DNA of 64,000 bases from Peptococcaceae bacterium (lineage in GTDB: Bacteria > Bacillota > Peptococcia > DRI-13 > PHAD01). A model generated the notes under the pieces. That model did not search any database and was not told where the DNA came from. It saw nothing but the letters and a program-made list of their open reading frames with translations. This document shows positions 45,988 through 54,048 of this stretch, in pieces. The translations under genes and the position numbers were made by a program. The stretch is taken from the NCBI GenBank assembly GCA_024655825.1, contig JANLFJ010000007.1, positions 35,904 to 99,903 on the forward strand, read 5' to 3'. The first letter of the stretch is position 1, and each line of letters opens with the position of its first letter.

Positions 45988-46024
45988 AGATAATTGACCT
46001 CTAATTCTTTTATTCTTTTATTCT

Positions 46025-46264
46025 TTAATTCTCTTTGGTTATTTCCACCAGTTCGGCCTCTTCTTTCCGGAGCGAGAGGAGACAGCCCTTGAGCTTTATT
46101 TCCAGAGGGTCTCCGAGGGGAGCGTAGCGGACCACATTGATAACGCTTCCCGGCACAATGCCCATCTCCATTATTCGCCGGCGCAGCGCGCCTGTCCCAT
46201 TGATTTTAACCACTGTTGCCGACTGGCCGGGCGGCAGATTGCGCAGAGTCAGATTTCCCGCCAA
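46025..46264 (-). CDS. feoA: Ferrous iron transport accessory protein FeoA
   Basis: 79 residues, SH3-like FeoA fold: LTLRNLPPGQSATVVKINGTGALRRRIMEMGIVPGSVINVVR, split here by no gap but typical in full. FeoA binds FeoB and tunes its activity. TTG start with AAAGGATGA upstream; 37 bp before feoB. Confidence 0.94.
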   Translation of the reverse strand: MAGNLTLRNLPPGQSATVVKINGTGALRRRIMEMGIVPGSVINVVRYAPLGDPLEIKLKGCLLSLRKEEAELVEITKEN

Positions 46265-46293
46265 GACGAATCATCCTTTCTGAACTGGTTATA

Positions 46294-46701
46294 CTAATAC
46301 TTTTTTTCAATTGCGTTATTGCAAATATTTTCCAAAAATTGGGCCAGCTTGTCAGCCGTATCGGGACTGATGGCATGCTCCATCAGGCAGGCTTCCCTGT
46401 TAGCCGTTTCAGGTTTTACCCCCAGGATGTCGGTTAGGAATTTTTTCAGGATGGTGTGCCGGTATCTAATCTTTAGGGCCTTCTGGCGCCCTTTTTCCGT
46501 CAATTCGAGGGGACCGTATTTTTCGTGACGGAGCAAACCGTGATTGACCAGGGATTTTACTGTTTCGGTGACGGTTGGTTTGGCCACCTGCATGTGGACG
46601 GCAAGGTCTGTGGTCCTTACCGCGCTTTTTTGCTCGGAAAGGTTCAGAATGGTCTCGAGGTAGTCCTCGAGCGCATTGGAAATAACTGGTGCACCAGGCA
46701 T
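46294..46701 (-). CDS. DtxR/MntR-family metal-dependent transcription regulator
   Basis: 135 residues. N-terminal winged helix with EDYLETILNLSEQ, VRTTDLAVHMQVAKPTVTETVKSL and YGPLELTEKGRQKA, then the metal-binding dimerisation domain with RHTILKKFLTDILGV and NREACLMEHAISPDTADKL. Metal ligands of the short (two-domain) type are present. It is first in the feo operon with a DtxR-type box at its promoter, so iron-dependent repression of the operon is likely. A manganese role (MntR) cannot be excluded. Confidence 0.92.
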   Translation of the reverse strand: MPGAPVISNALEDYLETILNLSEQKSAVRTTDLAVHMQVAKPTVTETVKSLVNHGLLRHEKYGPLELTEKGRQKALKIRYRHTILKKFLTDILGVKPETANREACLMEHAISPDTADKLAQFLENICNNAIEKKY

Positions 46702-46715
46702 TTTATGACCACCTC

Positions 46716-46734
46716 AAAAGTTAGCATAACCTAA
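46716..46734 (-). promoter_or_regulatory. Probable DtxR/IdeR-type operator
   Basis: Read on the minus strand, this 19-mer begins TTAGGTTATGCTAAC. It agrees with the DtxR consensus (TTAGGTTAGSCTAACCTAA, from established knowledge) at 15 of 19 positions. It lies directly after the -10 of the promoter at 46739-46767 and just before the GAGGTGG ribosome site of the regulator gene, so binding would block the operon and the regulator itself. Confidence 0.75.
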
Positions 46735-46738
46735 CATT

Positions 46739-46767
46739 AAAATAACACCTTGTATTTTTACTGTCAA
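46739..46767 (-). promoter_or_regulatory. Promoter of the dtxR-feoA-feoB operon
   Basis: On the minus strand: perfect -35 TTGACA (46762-46767), 17-base spacer, -10 TATTTT (46739-46744, 4 of 6). It is followed at once by the DtxR-type operator. Confidence 0.75.
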
Positions 46768-46772
46768 TAAGT

Positions 46773-46801
46773 TTTCTGCGCATGATAATCATAATTATAA
46801 T
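46773..46801 (+). promoter_or_regulatory. Divergent promoter for mgtE with a Fur-like palindrome
   Basis: Plus-strand TATAAT at 46796-46801; a weak -35 (TTTCTG, 46773-46778) at 17 bases. The spacer carries the perfect palindrome ATGATAATCAT (46782-46792), identical to the centre of the Fur consensus. It is therefore a candidate Fur or other metal-regulator site between the iron operon and the magnesium transporter gene. Confidence 0.45.
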
Positions 46802-46867
46802 ATATTACTGATACCGGTTAATTTATTGTTCCTGGCAAAAACTGGTAAGGTAAAAGGAGGGAGCAGG

Positions 46868-48238
46868 ATGTTCAAAGAACTAAAGACCGTTGCTAGTAAA
46901 ATAAGCATGTATGCGGCTCAACAGGAAGAAAAAGCGGCCCGGGAACTCCTGGCCGACCTGCAGGTTGCCGATATTGCCGAGGTTCTTGAGGAGTTGGAAA
47001 CCACGGAACAGCGCTGGGTTGTTTCGCTCCTGGATAATGAGACGGCGGCCCTGGTAATCAATGAGCTGGATCCTGAGCTGGGGGGCGAACTCCTGGGCAA
47101 CCTCCATGAAGAAAGGGTATCCGAAATACTGGAGGAGATGTCTTCCGACGACGCTGCCGACCTTTTAAGCGAGCTTTCCGACACTGAACAGGCCCGCTAT
47201 CTCGAACTCCTGGAAACGGAAGACCAGCAGGATGTCAGGGAGCTGATGAAGTACAGGGAAGATACGGCCGGCGGCCTGATGACTTTCGAGTATGTGGCCA
47301 TCAGGGAAGACATAACAGCGGCAAAGGCCATTGAGGAGCTTCGCGAGACAGCTCCCGATGCGGAAACGGTTTATTACGTGTATGTAATCAATACGAAAAA
47401 CCAGCTGGTAGGCGTCATTTCCTTAAGGGAATTGATCATCGCTTCCCCGGATTCTCTTATCCGCGATATCATGCGCCGTAATGTGATAAGCGTTCCGGTG
47501 GATATGGACCAGGAAGAAGTGGCCCGTATCGTCTCCAGATACGATTTCCTGGCGGTGCCGGTGGTGGACCATGACAAATCCCTGCTGGGCATTATCACTT
47601 TTGACGACGTGATCGATGTTATTAATGAGGAGGCTTCGGAAGATATTTACCGCTTGGCCGGCGCTCCGGGCGAAGTCGAAGAGGAAGAGGAGGAAGACTT
47701 TTTTTTGAGGATCAGGGCATCGCTCAAAGCCAGGCTGCCATGGCTGTTTATCACTATGCTGGGAGGGCTGGTCTCAGGAAAGGTTCTCAGCCATTTTTCG
47801 GGTGAAATAAGCGCCGTGGTAGCCCTGGCTTTCTTCATTCCCCTCCTGACAGGGATGGGAGGCAATGTGGGAACGCAGTCGTCCACCGTCACGGTGCGCG
47901 GAATAGCCACTGGCCAGATCAGGTCTGGAGACATAATGCGCGTCATTTTGAGGGAGGCCTTGACGGGGCTGGCAATCGGCGCCGTGTTAGGTTTCATTGT
48001 CGGCATAGTGGCTTCCTGGTGGCAGAGCAAACCAATGCTCGGCCTGGTTGTGGGACTGGCCATGCTGGGGAACATGTTTACTGCCGCTACAATGGGCACA
48101 ATCGTCCCGCTTTTTTTTCGCCGGATAGGAATAGATCCGGCGGTGGCGTCGGCTCCCTTCATCTCTACCGCCATTGACATAACCGGGCTTGTCATCTACT
48201 CCACCCTGGCCACACTGCTTATATCCCACCTTTTGTGA
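46868..48238 (+). CDS. mgtE: Magnesium transporter MgtE
   Basis: 456 residues. N-terminal superhelical domain (LEELETTEQRWVVSLL, EEMSSDDAADLLSELS), a CBS pair (about 135-255), then five membrane helices from about 285 with the pore region LTGMGGNVGTQSSTVTVRG. Imports Mg2+, gated by Mg2+ binding to the cytoplasmic domains. ATG 46868 follows AAAAGGAGGGAG; the in-frame ATG at 46826 has no site. No M-box riboswitch fits in the short leader. Confidence 0.95.
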   Translation: MFKELKTVASKISMYAAQQEEKAARELLADLQVADIAEVLEELETTEQRWVVSLLDNETAALVINELDPELGGELLGNLHEERVSEILEEMSSDDAADLLSELSDTEQARYLELLETEDQQDVRELMKYREDTAGGLMTFEYVAIREDITAAKAIEELRETAPDAETVYYVYVINTKNQLVGVISLRELIIASPDSLIRDIMRRNVISVPVDMDQEEVARIVSRYDFLAVPVVDHDKSLLGIITFDDVIDVINEEASEDIYRLAGAPGEVEEEEEEDFFLRIRASLKARLPWLFITMLGGLVSGKVLSHFSGEISAVVALAFFIPLLTGMGGNVGTQSSTVTVRGIATGQIRSGDIMRVILREALTGLAIGAVLGFIVGIVASWWQSKPMLGLVVGLAMLGNMFTAATMGTIVPLFFRRIGIDPAVASAPFISTAIDITGLVIYSTLATLLISHLL

Positions 48239-48276
48239 AACCGGCTGCAATGAGAGGGGATATACCGGCATAGTTG

Positions 48277-48294
48277 GTCGGCCGGCCGGCCGGT
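48277..48294. repeat. GGCC tandem repeat
   Basis: Between mgtE and yqzL the sequence GTCGGCCGGCCGGCCGGT contains the 14-bp palindrome CGGCCGGCCGGCCG (48279-48292), followed within 10 bases by very AT-rich DNA. It could fold as the stem of an mgtE terminator (with T6 at 48303-48309) or be a slippage-prone repeat. Confidence 0.5.
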
Positions 48295-48324
48295 GGAATA
48301 TTGTTTTTTAAAATAAAAAGATTA

Positions 48325-48333
48325 TGATATAAT
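48325..48333 (+). promoter_or_regulatory. Extended -10 promoter upstream of yqzL-recO
   Basis: TGATATAAT: a TG one base before a perfect TATAAT (48328-48333), in an AT-rich stretch without a clear -35. It is the only convincing promoter between mgtE and yqzL-recO, 128 bp before the yqzL start. Confidence 0.55.
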
Positions 48334-48460
48334 AAAAACTAATAAGAAAGCTCTAAAGACAATAACAGGCTGGTTTGGCAAATATAAATAAGTATACTGG
48401 CGATGCGGGGAGAAAAAATAAAAAAAGAATACTCACAAGACATCGGAAAGGAATTTGGCT

Positions 48461-48598
48461 ATGCCTTATCAGGAAGTATTCTGGAACTTTTTTCAGGCTA
48501 CCGGCCGTATTGGCGCTTATCTCATTTTCCGGGAAATAAGGAAGGATTCCCCCGCGTTTTCAAACCGGATATTTAGAAAGAAGCGCGAACTGGGGTGA
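48461..48598 (+). CDS. yqzL: YqzL-like small protein
   Basis: 45 residues beginning MPYQEVFWNFFQATGRIGAY and continuing LIFREIRKD. The FWNFFQATGRIGAYLIFREI core matches the YqzL family (W-x-F-x-x-TG-x-I-x-AYL), and the place just before recO is that of yqzL in Bacillus. Function unknown. It has a basic C-terminal tail longer than usual. The stop is 3 bases from the recO start. Confidence 0.8.
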   Translation: MPYQEVFWNFFQATGRIGAYLIFREIRKDSPAFSNRIFRKKRELG

Positions 48599-48601
48599 AA
48601 G

Positions 48602-49366
48602 ATGGTGGCTCTTTATCATACAGAAGCGCTGGTTTTGCGAGCAAGGAAATACATGGAGGCAGACAGCCTCCTTACTCTTTTGACCAGGGAAAAAGGTAAG
48701 GTTTCGGCTATCGCCAAGGGCGTCCGCAAGCCGAACAGCCGCCTGCGGGGCGGTGTTCAGGCCTTTACCCATAACGATATGCTCCTTTACGAGGGCCGGA
48801 ACCTGGATGTTGTTACCCAAAGCCAGTGCCTGGAGGCTTTCGTCCTCCTGCATGAAGACATGTCGGCGATGGCGGCGGCCTCGTACTGGAGCGAACTGCT
48901 TGACGCGATGATTGAAGAGGGCGAAAAAGACCAGGAACTGTTTAACCTGGCGCTTTCCGGGTTTCATGCCCTGTGCCTTTTGCCCCGCAAGCTCACCGTG
49001 AGGGGGTTGGAAATAAAGCTTTTGTCGCGGCTCGGCTACACGCCGTGCCTGGAAAAGTGCGTTTCCTGCGGATGCCCGGCCGGTGGGGCTTCTCACGTCC
49101 TCTTTGCTCCCCAACTCGGCGGAATCCTGTGCCGGGAATGCAGCCAGGCCAAGCCCGCGGTGAAACAGTGCTGTTTTTCGAATGAGGCCCTTGCTGTTTG
49201 GCAGCAGCTTTTGCGGATGGATTTGAGCAAAATCGGCCGGCTAAAGCTGTCTGCGCAGGGGTTGGGAGTCCTAGGGCAGGCGGTGGACGAGTTCCTGGCC
49301 CTGCTGTTGGAACGTCCCCTTAAATCTGCACCGGTTTTGAAAGAGATGATGCGGGAAGCGGACTAA
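48602..49366 (+). CDS. recO: DNA repair protein RecO
   Basis: 254 residues. N-terminal OB fold with YHTEALVLRARKYMEADSLL and VSAIAKGVRKPNSRLRG, helical middle, and a zinc-binding C-terminal motif CVSCGCPAG...CREC. RecO loads RecA onto SSB-coated single-stranded DNA with RecR. ATG after GGGGTGAAAG. Confidence 0.95.
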   Translation: MVALYHTEALVLRARKYMEADSLLTLLTREKGKVSAIAKGVRKPNSRLRGGVQAFTHNDMLLYEGRNLDVVTQSQCLEAFVLLHEDMSAMAAASYWSELLDAMIEEGEKDQELFNLALSGFHALCLLPRKLTVRGLEIKLLSRLGYTPCLEKCVSCGCPAGGASHVLFAPQLGGILCRECSQAKPAVKQCCFSNEALAVWQQLLRMDLSKIGRLKLSAQGLGVLGQAVDEFLALLLERPLKSAPVLKEMMREAD

Positions 49367-49433
49367 AAGAGGGTAAGCCGCTGCAAAAAGGGAAATATTA
49401 ATGTGGTGAAGAATAAATTTTGGAGGTGGGACT

Positions 49434-49889
49434 ATGGACGAACTGAGCAAAATCGACCTTTTACGGGAAAGGATGGGTGTCACATACCAGCAGGCCAAAG
49501 ACGCCCTTGACGCAAACGGCGGGGATGTGGTGCAGGCTTTGATTTATCTGGAAAAAAACAGCAAGAAGTGGGATGACAGGCTTGACGAAAAGGGAAGACA
49601 GCTTGCCGATTACATCAGGGATATTATCAGGAAGGGCAACGTTACCAAGGTGAGGCTGAAAAAAGGGGACAAAATTGTTTTTGAAATCCCGGCCACCATT
49701 GGCGCCCTCGGGGTTGGCGGGGCAATCCTGATCCCTCCCCTGCTGTTTATAGTGGCGGTAGGTACGGTAGCCGCCCTTGTCAACAACTACAGCCTGGAAA
49801 TTGTTCGCCCCGACGGCAAGGTGGAGAGGCACGACCTGAGTTTTTTGGACGATGACGGCAGGGAAAAGCAAAAAACAGACAAGCGTTAG
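49434..49889 (+). CDS. DUF4342 protein with N-terminal UBA-like domain
   Basis: 151 residues. N-terminal UBA-like helix bundle (LLRERMGVTYQQAKDALDANGGDVVQALIYLE), as in EF-Ts and NAC, then the DUF4342 part with IRDIIRKGNVTKVRLKKGDKIVFEIPATIGALG and one or two membrane helices (about 95-118). Function unknown. ATG after TGGAGGTGGG. Confidence 0.85.
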   Translation: MDELSKIDLLRERMGVTYQQAKDALDANGGDVVQALIYLEKNSKKWDDRLDEKGRQLADYIRDIIRKGNVTKVRLKKGDKIVFEIPATIGALGVGGAILIPPLLFIVAVGTVAALVNNYSLEIVRPDGKVERHDLSFLDDDGREKQKTDKR

Positions 49890-49920
49890 CTAGGGCAGGG
49901 AAAAAAAGGGAATTGACGGA

Positions 49921-49949
49921 TTGACAAATTAACGAACCTCTGGTAAATT
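49921..49949 (+). promoter_or_regulatory. Promoter of glyQS
   Basis: Perfect -35 TTGACA (49921-49926), 17-base spacer, -10 TAAATT (49944-49949, 4 of 6). Transcription would begin near 49956, just before the T-box leader. Confidence 0.7.
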
Positions 49950-49965
49950 AATATCGCTGTTGATC

Positions 49966-50192
49966 CATAATTCCATAAGGGCTGTGAACGGGAGAATTCT
50001 CCATCTGCCTGAACAAAGCGAGCCGGGGAAGGGTGAAAGCCCGGCTTGGGTACGGAGAAATGAGGCGCCCTGGAGCCTGGTTTTTAAAAAAAGGGGGCGA
50101 CCGCTTATGGCGGCCGGCCAAGCAGGGTGGAACCGCGGGAATTTGAGTCCCGTCCCTGCAGCTGTCAAAGAAGCTGCAGGGACGGGACTTTT
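49966..50192 (+). promoter_or_regulatory. Glycine T-box riboswitch
   Basis: The 382-bp gap before glyQ is filled by a T-box leader. The conserved T-box AGGGTGGAACCGCGGG is at 50124-50139. It is followed by a terminator with perfect 17-bp arms (50147-50163 and 50172-50188) and TTTT; the antiterminator would use the T-box and the 5' arm. Stem I spans about 49978-50100, and a GGC at 50064-50066 is a possible glycine specifier. Uncharged tRNA-Gly would favour read-through into glyQS. Confidence 0.93.
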
Positions 50193-50271
50193 AAGCTTAA
50201 CAGAATTTGGTCTGCTGTACACCCGCGCGCTGGGAAAATTTATAGTTTCAAGCAAAGGAGTGTGAGAATTC

Positions 50272-51189
50272 ATGTATTTTCAGGACATCATACTGAACCT
50301 GAACAAGTTCTGGGGTGAACGGGGCTGCATTATCCAGCAGCCTTACGACCTGGAGAAAGGGGCGGGAACCATGAACCCGGCGACCTTTTTGAGGGTGCTT
50401 GGCCCCGAACCCTGGAACGTCGCTTATGTTGAGCCGTCGCGGAGGCCGACTGACGGCCGCTACGGGGAAAATCCCAACCGCCTGCAGCATTACTACCAGT
50501 ACCAGGTGATTCTTAAACCGTCGCCGGACAATATCCAGGAACTATACCTGGAAAGCTTAAAGGCGCTGGGTATTGACATGTTGAAACACGACCTCAGGTT
50601 TGTTGAAGACAACTGGGAATCACCAACCCTGGGCGCCTGGGGACTGGGCTGGGAAGTGTGGCTGGACGGGATGGAGATTACCCAGTTCACCTACTTCCAG
50701 CAGTGCGGCGGTATCGACTGCCGTCCTGTTTCCGGAGAGATCACTTACGGCCTGGAGCGCATCGCCATGTTCATCCAGGAAAAGGAGAGCGTTTTTGATA
50801 TTGAATGGGTCAACGGGATTACTTACGGGGATATACATCACCAGGGCGAGGTTGATTACTCCCGCTACAACTTTGAAGTGGCCGATACGGCTATGCTGTT
50901 TAACCTTTTCGATGCCTTTGAAAGAGAGGCGCTGCGCGTTATCGAAGAAGGGCTGGTGCAGCCTGCTTACGATTACGTGTTGAAGTGCTCGCACACTTTC
51001 AATCTCCTGGATGCCAGGGGAGCGATCAGCGTGACGGAAAGAACGGGGTTTATCGCCCGGGTCAGGAATATGGCCAGGGCCTGTGCCCAGGCCTACGTCA
51101 GGCAAAGAGAATGTCTCGGATTTCCACTGCTTAAAAACGCGCGACAAAGCACTGGGGATAGTTTAAACGTTCCCAAGGAGGAGGCGTAA
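50272..51189 (+). CDS. glyQ: Glycyl-tRNA synthetase alpha chain
   Basis: 305 residues. Class II core with [52 protein letters not shown] and the active-site region [21 protein letters not shown]. It forms the alpha2beta2 enzyme with GlyS. Start ATG 50272 after AAAGGAGTGTG. Controlled by the T-box upstream. Confidence 0.98.
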   Translation: MYFQDIILNLNKFWGERGCIIQQPYDLEKGAGTMNPATFLRVLGPEPWNVAYVEPSRRPTDGRYGENPNRLQHYYQYQVILKPSPDNIQELYLESLKALGIDMLKHDLRFVEDNWESPTLGAWGLGWEVWLDGMEITQFTYFQQCGGIDCRPVSGEITYGLERIAMFIQEKESVFDIEWVNGITYGDIHHQGEVDYSRYNFEVADTAMLFNLFDAFEREALRVIEEGLVQPAYDYVLKCSHTFNLLDARGAISVTERTGFIARVRNMARACAQAYVRQRECLGFPLLKNARQSTGDSLNVPKEEA

Positions 51190-51193
51190 AACC

Positions 51194-53275
51194 ATGGCCA
51201 ATTACTTGCTGGAAATAGGCACTGAAGAAATACCAGCCAGGTTTATGCCCGGCACGCTTGCCCAGCTGGAAGAACTTGCGGCAATTAAGTTTGGAGAGTA
51301 CCGGTTGAAGTATGGACAGATTCACACCCTGGGAACGCCCAGGCGTATAACACTGCTCGTTTATGACCTGGCGGAAAAGGGGGAAGACCTGCAGGAAGAA
51401 GTTAAGGGACCCTCCCGTAAAGCCGCGTTTGGACCGGACGGGCAACCAACCAGGGCGGCTGAAGGTTTCGCTCGCAGCCAGGGAGTTTCCCTGGATAAGC
51501 TCATCTTAAAAAATACAGGCAGCGGCGAGTATGTTTTTGCTTTGCGCCAGGTTGAAGGGAGAGCAGCAAGAGAGGTCCTGCCGGAGATAGCGCTTCAGTT
51601 AATTAGAGGCCTGAGTTTTCCAAAGTCCATGCGCTGGGCGGACAAAGAGATGCGTTTTGCCCGACCTATCCACTGGCTGGTTTCCCTTTTGGACAGGGAA
51701 GTCATCCCGTTTGAAATGGAAGGACTTACGGCGGGACGCACTACCAGGGGCCATCGTTTCCTGGGAAGGGGAAGCATAGAGATTATCGATCCTTTGACTT
51801 ATGTGGAACAACTAAAAGAAGGGTTTGTGATGGTTGAGCCAAAGCTGCGGCGAGAAGAATGCTGGCGGCAGATAAAAGAAGCGGCGGAGCGTGTGGGAGG
51901 AAGGGTGGAAATGGATGAAGAACTGCTGGAGGAGATTACTTACTTGCTTGAATGGCCGACGGCCCTGACCGGAAGCTTTGACCGAGAATACCTTTCAATG
52001 CCGGAAGAAGTAGTTATAACACCCATGAAAGAACACCAGCGCTATTTTCCGGTAAGAGGGAGCGGCGGAGAACTTTTAAATCATTTCATAACCGTGCGCG
52101 ACGGGAACGATGCTCACCTGGAGATTGTAAGCGCGGGAAACGAAAAAGTGCTCAGGGCCCGGCTGGCTGACGCCCGTTTTTTCTGGGATGATGACAGGAA
52201 AGTTAAATTGGAACAGTATCTTCCCCGCCTGGAAAAAATAGTTTTCCAGGAGAGCCTGGGCACGGTTGCCCAAAAGGTCGAAAGGATCATAAACAGCGTG
52301 GGGGCATATATCAAGGCCTTAGGGCTTACCACGGAAACAGGGCAAAACGCGCTGAGGGCGGCTCAACTGGCCAAGGCTGACCTGGTTACAAGCATGGTTT
52401 ACGAATTTCCGGAACTGCAGGGGATAATGGGACAGTATTATGCCGTTCTTTCAGGGGAAAGAAAAGAGGTTGCCCGCGCCATTATGGAGCACTACCAGCC
52501 GCGTTTCGCGGGTGACGCCATACCGCAGAGCGTGGAGGGGGCCCTGGTAAGCCTGGCTGATAAGATAGATACTATTGCCGGTTGTTTTGCTATCGGGATT
52601 GAACCGACCGGGTCGCAGGACCCCTATGCCTTAAGGCGCCAAGCTATGGGCATATGCCATATAATTATTGGGCACAGTTTTGAACTCAATTTGGATGATC
52701 TGATTGGCCAAGCGCTGGAAAACTACCGGGGGGTTTTGCCTGATCGGGAATTGGGAGAAGAGATGCGCGAAAGAGTCAGGGAGTTTTTCCAGGCCCGCCT
52801 GAAAAACATCCTAGGTGACGAAGGGCACCGTTACGATGTGATTGAGGCGGTGCTGGGAGTCGACTACAGCAATTTTCTTACCGTAAAGGCCAGGGCAGAA
52901 GCGCTCAGCAGGACAAAGGACGATCCTGGCTTCAGAGAAATGCTGACCTCCTTTACCAGGGCTTATAATCTCACCAGGAAAACGGCGGCTTGCCCCATAC
53001 AGCCGCAGCACCTGGCTGATAAGGCGGAAAAAGAACTATATGCGGTCCTGCAAGAGGTGGAGAAAAAGCTGCCGGGGCTGGAAAAACAGCGGGAATTCGT
53101 GGAGATTATCCGGCTTTTGTCTCCCCTGTCTGGGCCGGTTGACAGGTTCTTCAACGCGGTGCTGGTGATGGTTGACGACGAAAAAGTCCGCAATAACCGC
53201 CTGGCCTTGCTGCACAAAGTTGTGGAGCTCACTCGCGGCGTGGGGGATTTGAGCAGGATAGCGCCCTCCCTTTAG
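51194..53275 (+). CDS. glyS: Glycyl-tRNA synthetase beta chain
   Basis: 693 residues, usual length. N-terminal LLEIGTEEIPARFMPG, RWADKEMRFARPIHWL, the HD-like part around ALVSLADKIDTIAGCFAIG and PTGSQDPYALRRQAMG, and a C-terminal anticodon-binding domain. It holds tRNA for the alpha chain. Four bases after glyQ. No terminator is seen behind it. Confidence 0.98.
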   Translation: MANYLLEIGTEEIPARFMPGTLAQLEELAAIKFGEYRLKYGQIHTLGTPRRITLLVYDLAEKGEDLQEEVKGPSRKAAFGPDGQPTRAAEGFARSQGVSLDKLILKNTGSGEYVFALRQVEGRAAREVLPEIALQLIRGLSFPKSMRWADKEMRFARPIHWLVSLLDREVIPFEMEGLTAGRTTRGHRFLGRGSIEIIDPLTYVEQLKEGFVMVEPKLRREECWRQIKEAAERVGGRVEMDEELLEEITYLLEWPTALTGSFDREYLSMPEEVVITPMKEHQRYFPVRGSGGELLNHFITVRDGNDAHLEIVSAGNEKVLRARLADARFFWDDDRKVKLEQYLPRLEKIVFQESLGTVAQKVERIINSVGAYIKALGLTTETGQNALRAAQLAKADLVTSMVYEFPELQGIMGQYYAVLSGERKEVARAIMEHYQPRFAGDAIPQSVEGALVSLADKIDTIAGCFAIGIEPTGSQDPYALRRQAMGICHIIIGHSFELNLDDLIGQALENYRGVLPDRELGEEMRERVREFFQARLKNILGDEGHRYDVIEAVLGVDYSNFLTVKARAEALSRTKDDPGFREMLTSFTRAYNLTRKTAACPIQPQHLADKAEKELYAVLQEVEKKLPGLEKQREFVEIIRLLSPLSGPVDRFFNAVLVMVDDEKVRNNRLALLHKVVELTRGVGDLSRIAPSL

Positions 53276-53305
53276 TGACAGCTTAATAAAATAAAAAAAA
53301 TAAAT

Positions 53306-53348
53306 AGTATATCATTATTGCAGGAACTGGTTTAAATAGTATATTATA
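53306..53348 (+). promoter_or_regulatory. Promoter of ccpN-ppsR-ppdK with two CcpN-like operator sites
   Basis: Promoter: -35 TTGCAG (53318-53323), 18-base spacer, -10 TATTAT (53342-53347, 5 of 6). Two similar sites, AGTATATCATT (53306-53316) and AGTATATTATA (53338-53348), lie within an exact 11-bp repeat AAATAGTATAT spaced 32 bp. Read on the minus strand each matches the CcpN consensus as I recall it (TRTGHYATAYW) at 10 of 11 positions. One touches the -35, the other covers the -10, so repression of the operon by its own product is likely. Confidence 0.65.
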
Positions 53349-53388
53349 TAAAGAGCAAAGATGTGTCCCAATATTGGGGGTGATAGCC

Positions 53389-54048
53389 ATACGGCTCACA
53401 GACCGGCAGGAGCAAATCGTCAGGATCGTGAAAGAACATGGGCCGATTAAGGGAGAAGAGATTGCGGATATTCTCGGTTATGTGAAGGCAACGCTGCGGC
53501 CGGATTTGACCGTGCTGACCAGAGCCGGGCTGCTGGAAGCCAGGCCCCGGGTGGGTTATTCTTATTCGGGGAAAGGACTTGCTTCCAGGCTGTATGAAGA
53601 AATAAACAAGATAAAGGTTAAGGACATGAAAGCGGTTCCTGCTGTTGTCAGCGAAATATCAACAGTCTATGACGCAATTGTGACCCTTTTTGTGATGGAT
53701 GTCGGCAGCCTGTTTGTGGTAAGCGAAGGCGGGCTGCTGGAAGGGGTTGTGTCTCGCAAGGACCTGCTGAAGGTGTCACTGGGACAGGTTGAAATTCAAA
53801 AAGTCCCGGTTTCTGTCGTTATGACCAGGATGCCCAATATCGTCATGACCACACCGGAAGAATCGCTGTGGGCCGCGGCCAAGAAAATGGTCGACCACGA
53901 GATAGACTCTTTGCCGGTGGTCCGCCCTGCTTATAATGAGGGACGGCAAGGATTTGAAGTGATTGGCAGAATTACAAAAACCACTATAACCAGGGCTTTT
54001 GTTGAATTAGGGCAGGGTAAATTTATGGAAGGAGGGGAAATGTTATAA
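53389..54048 (+). CDS. ccpN: CcpN-type repressor (winged helix plus CBS pair)
   Basis: 219 residues. N-terminal [24 protein letters not shown] and [27 protein letters not shown]; then two CBS domains with [23 protein letters not shown] and [14 protein letters not shown] [17 protein letters not shown]. CcpN represses gluconeogenic genes in Bacillus. The 8-base site GGGGGTGA (53376-53383) points to ATA 53389; GTG 53380 and TTG 53374 overlap that site or precede it. Family certain, start inferred. Confidence 0.93.
   Translation: MRLTDRQEQIVRIVKEHGPIKGEEIADILGYVKATLRPDLTVLTRAGLLEARPRVGYSYSGKGLASRLYEEINKIKVKDMKAVPAVVSEISTVYDAIVTLFVMDVGSLFVVSEGGLLEGVVSRKDLLKVSLGQVEIQKVPVSVVMTRMPNIVMTTPEESLWAAAKKMVDHEIDSLPVVRPAYNEGRQGFEVIGRITKTTITRAFVELGQGKFMEGGEML

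Noticed and set aside
45109..45993. 294-codon plus-strand frame opposite feoB
   Set aside because: Shadow of the feoB G domain; no ribosome site.
46702..46867. Magnesium (M-box) riboswitch before mgtE
   Set aside because: The interval is too short and shows none of the conserved M-box helices.
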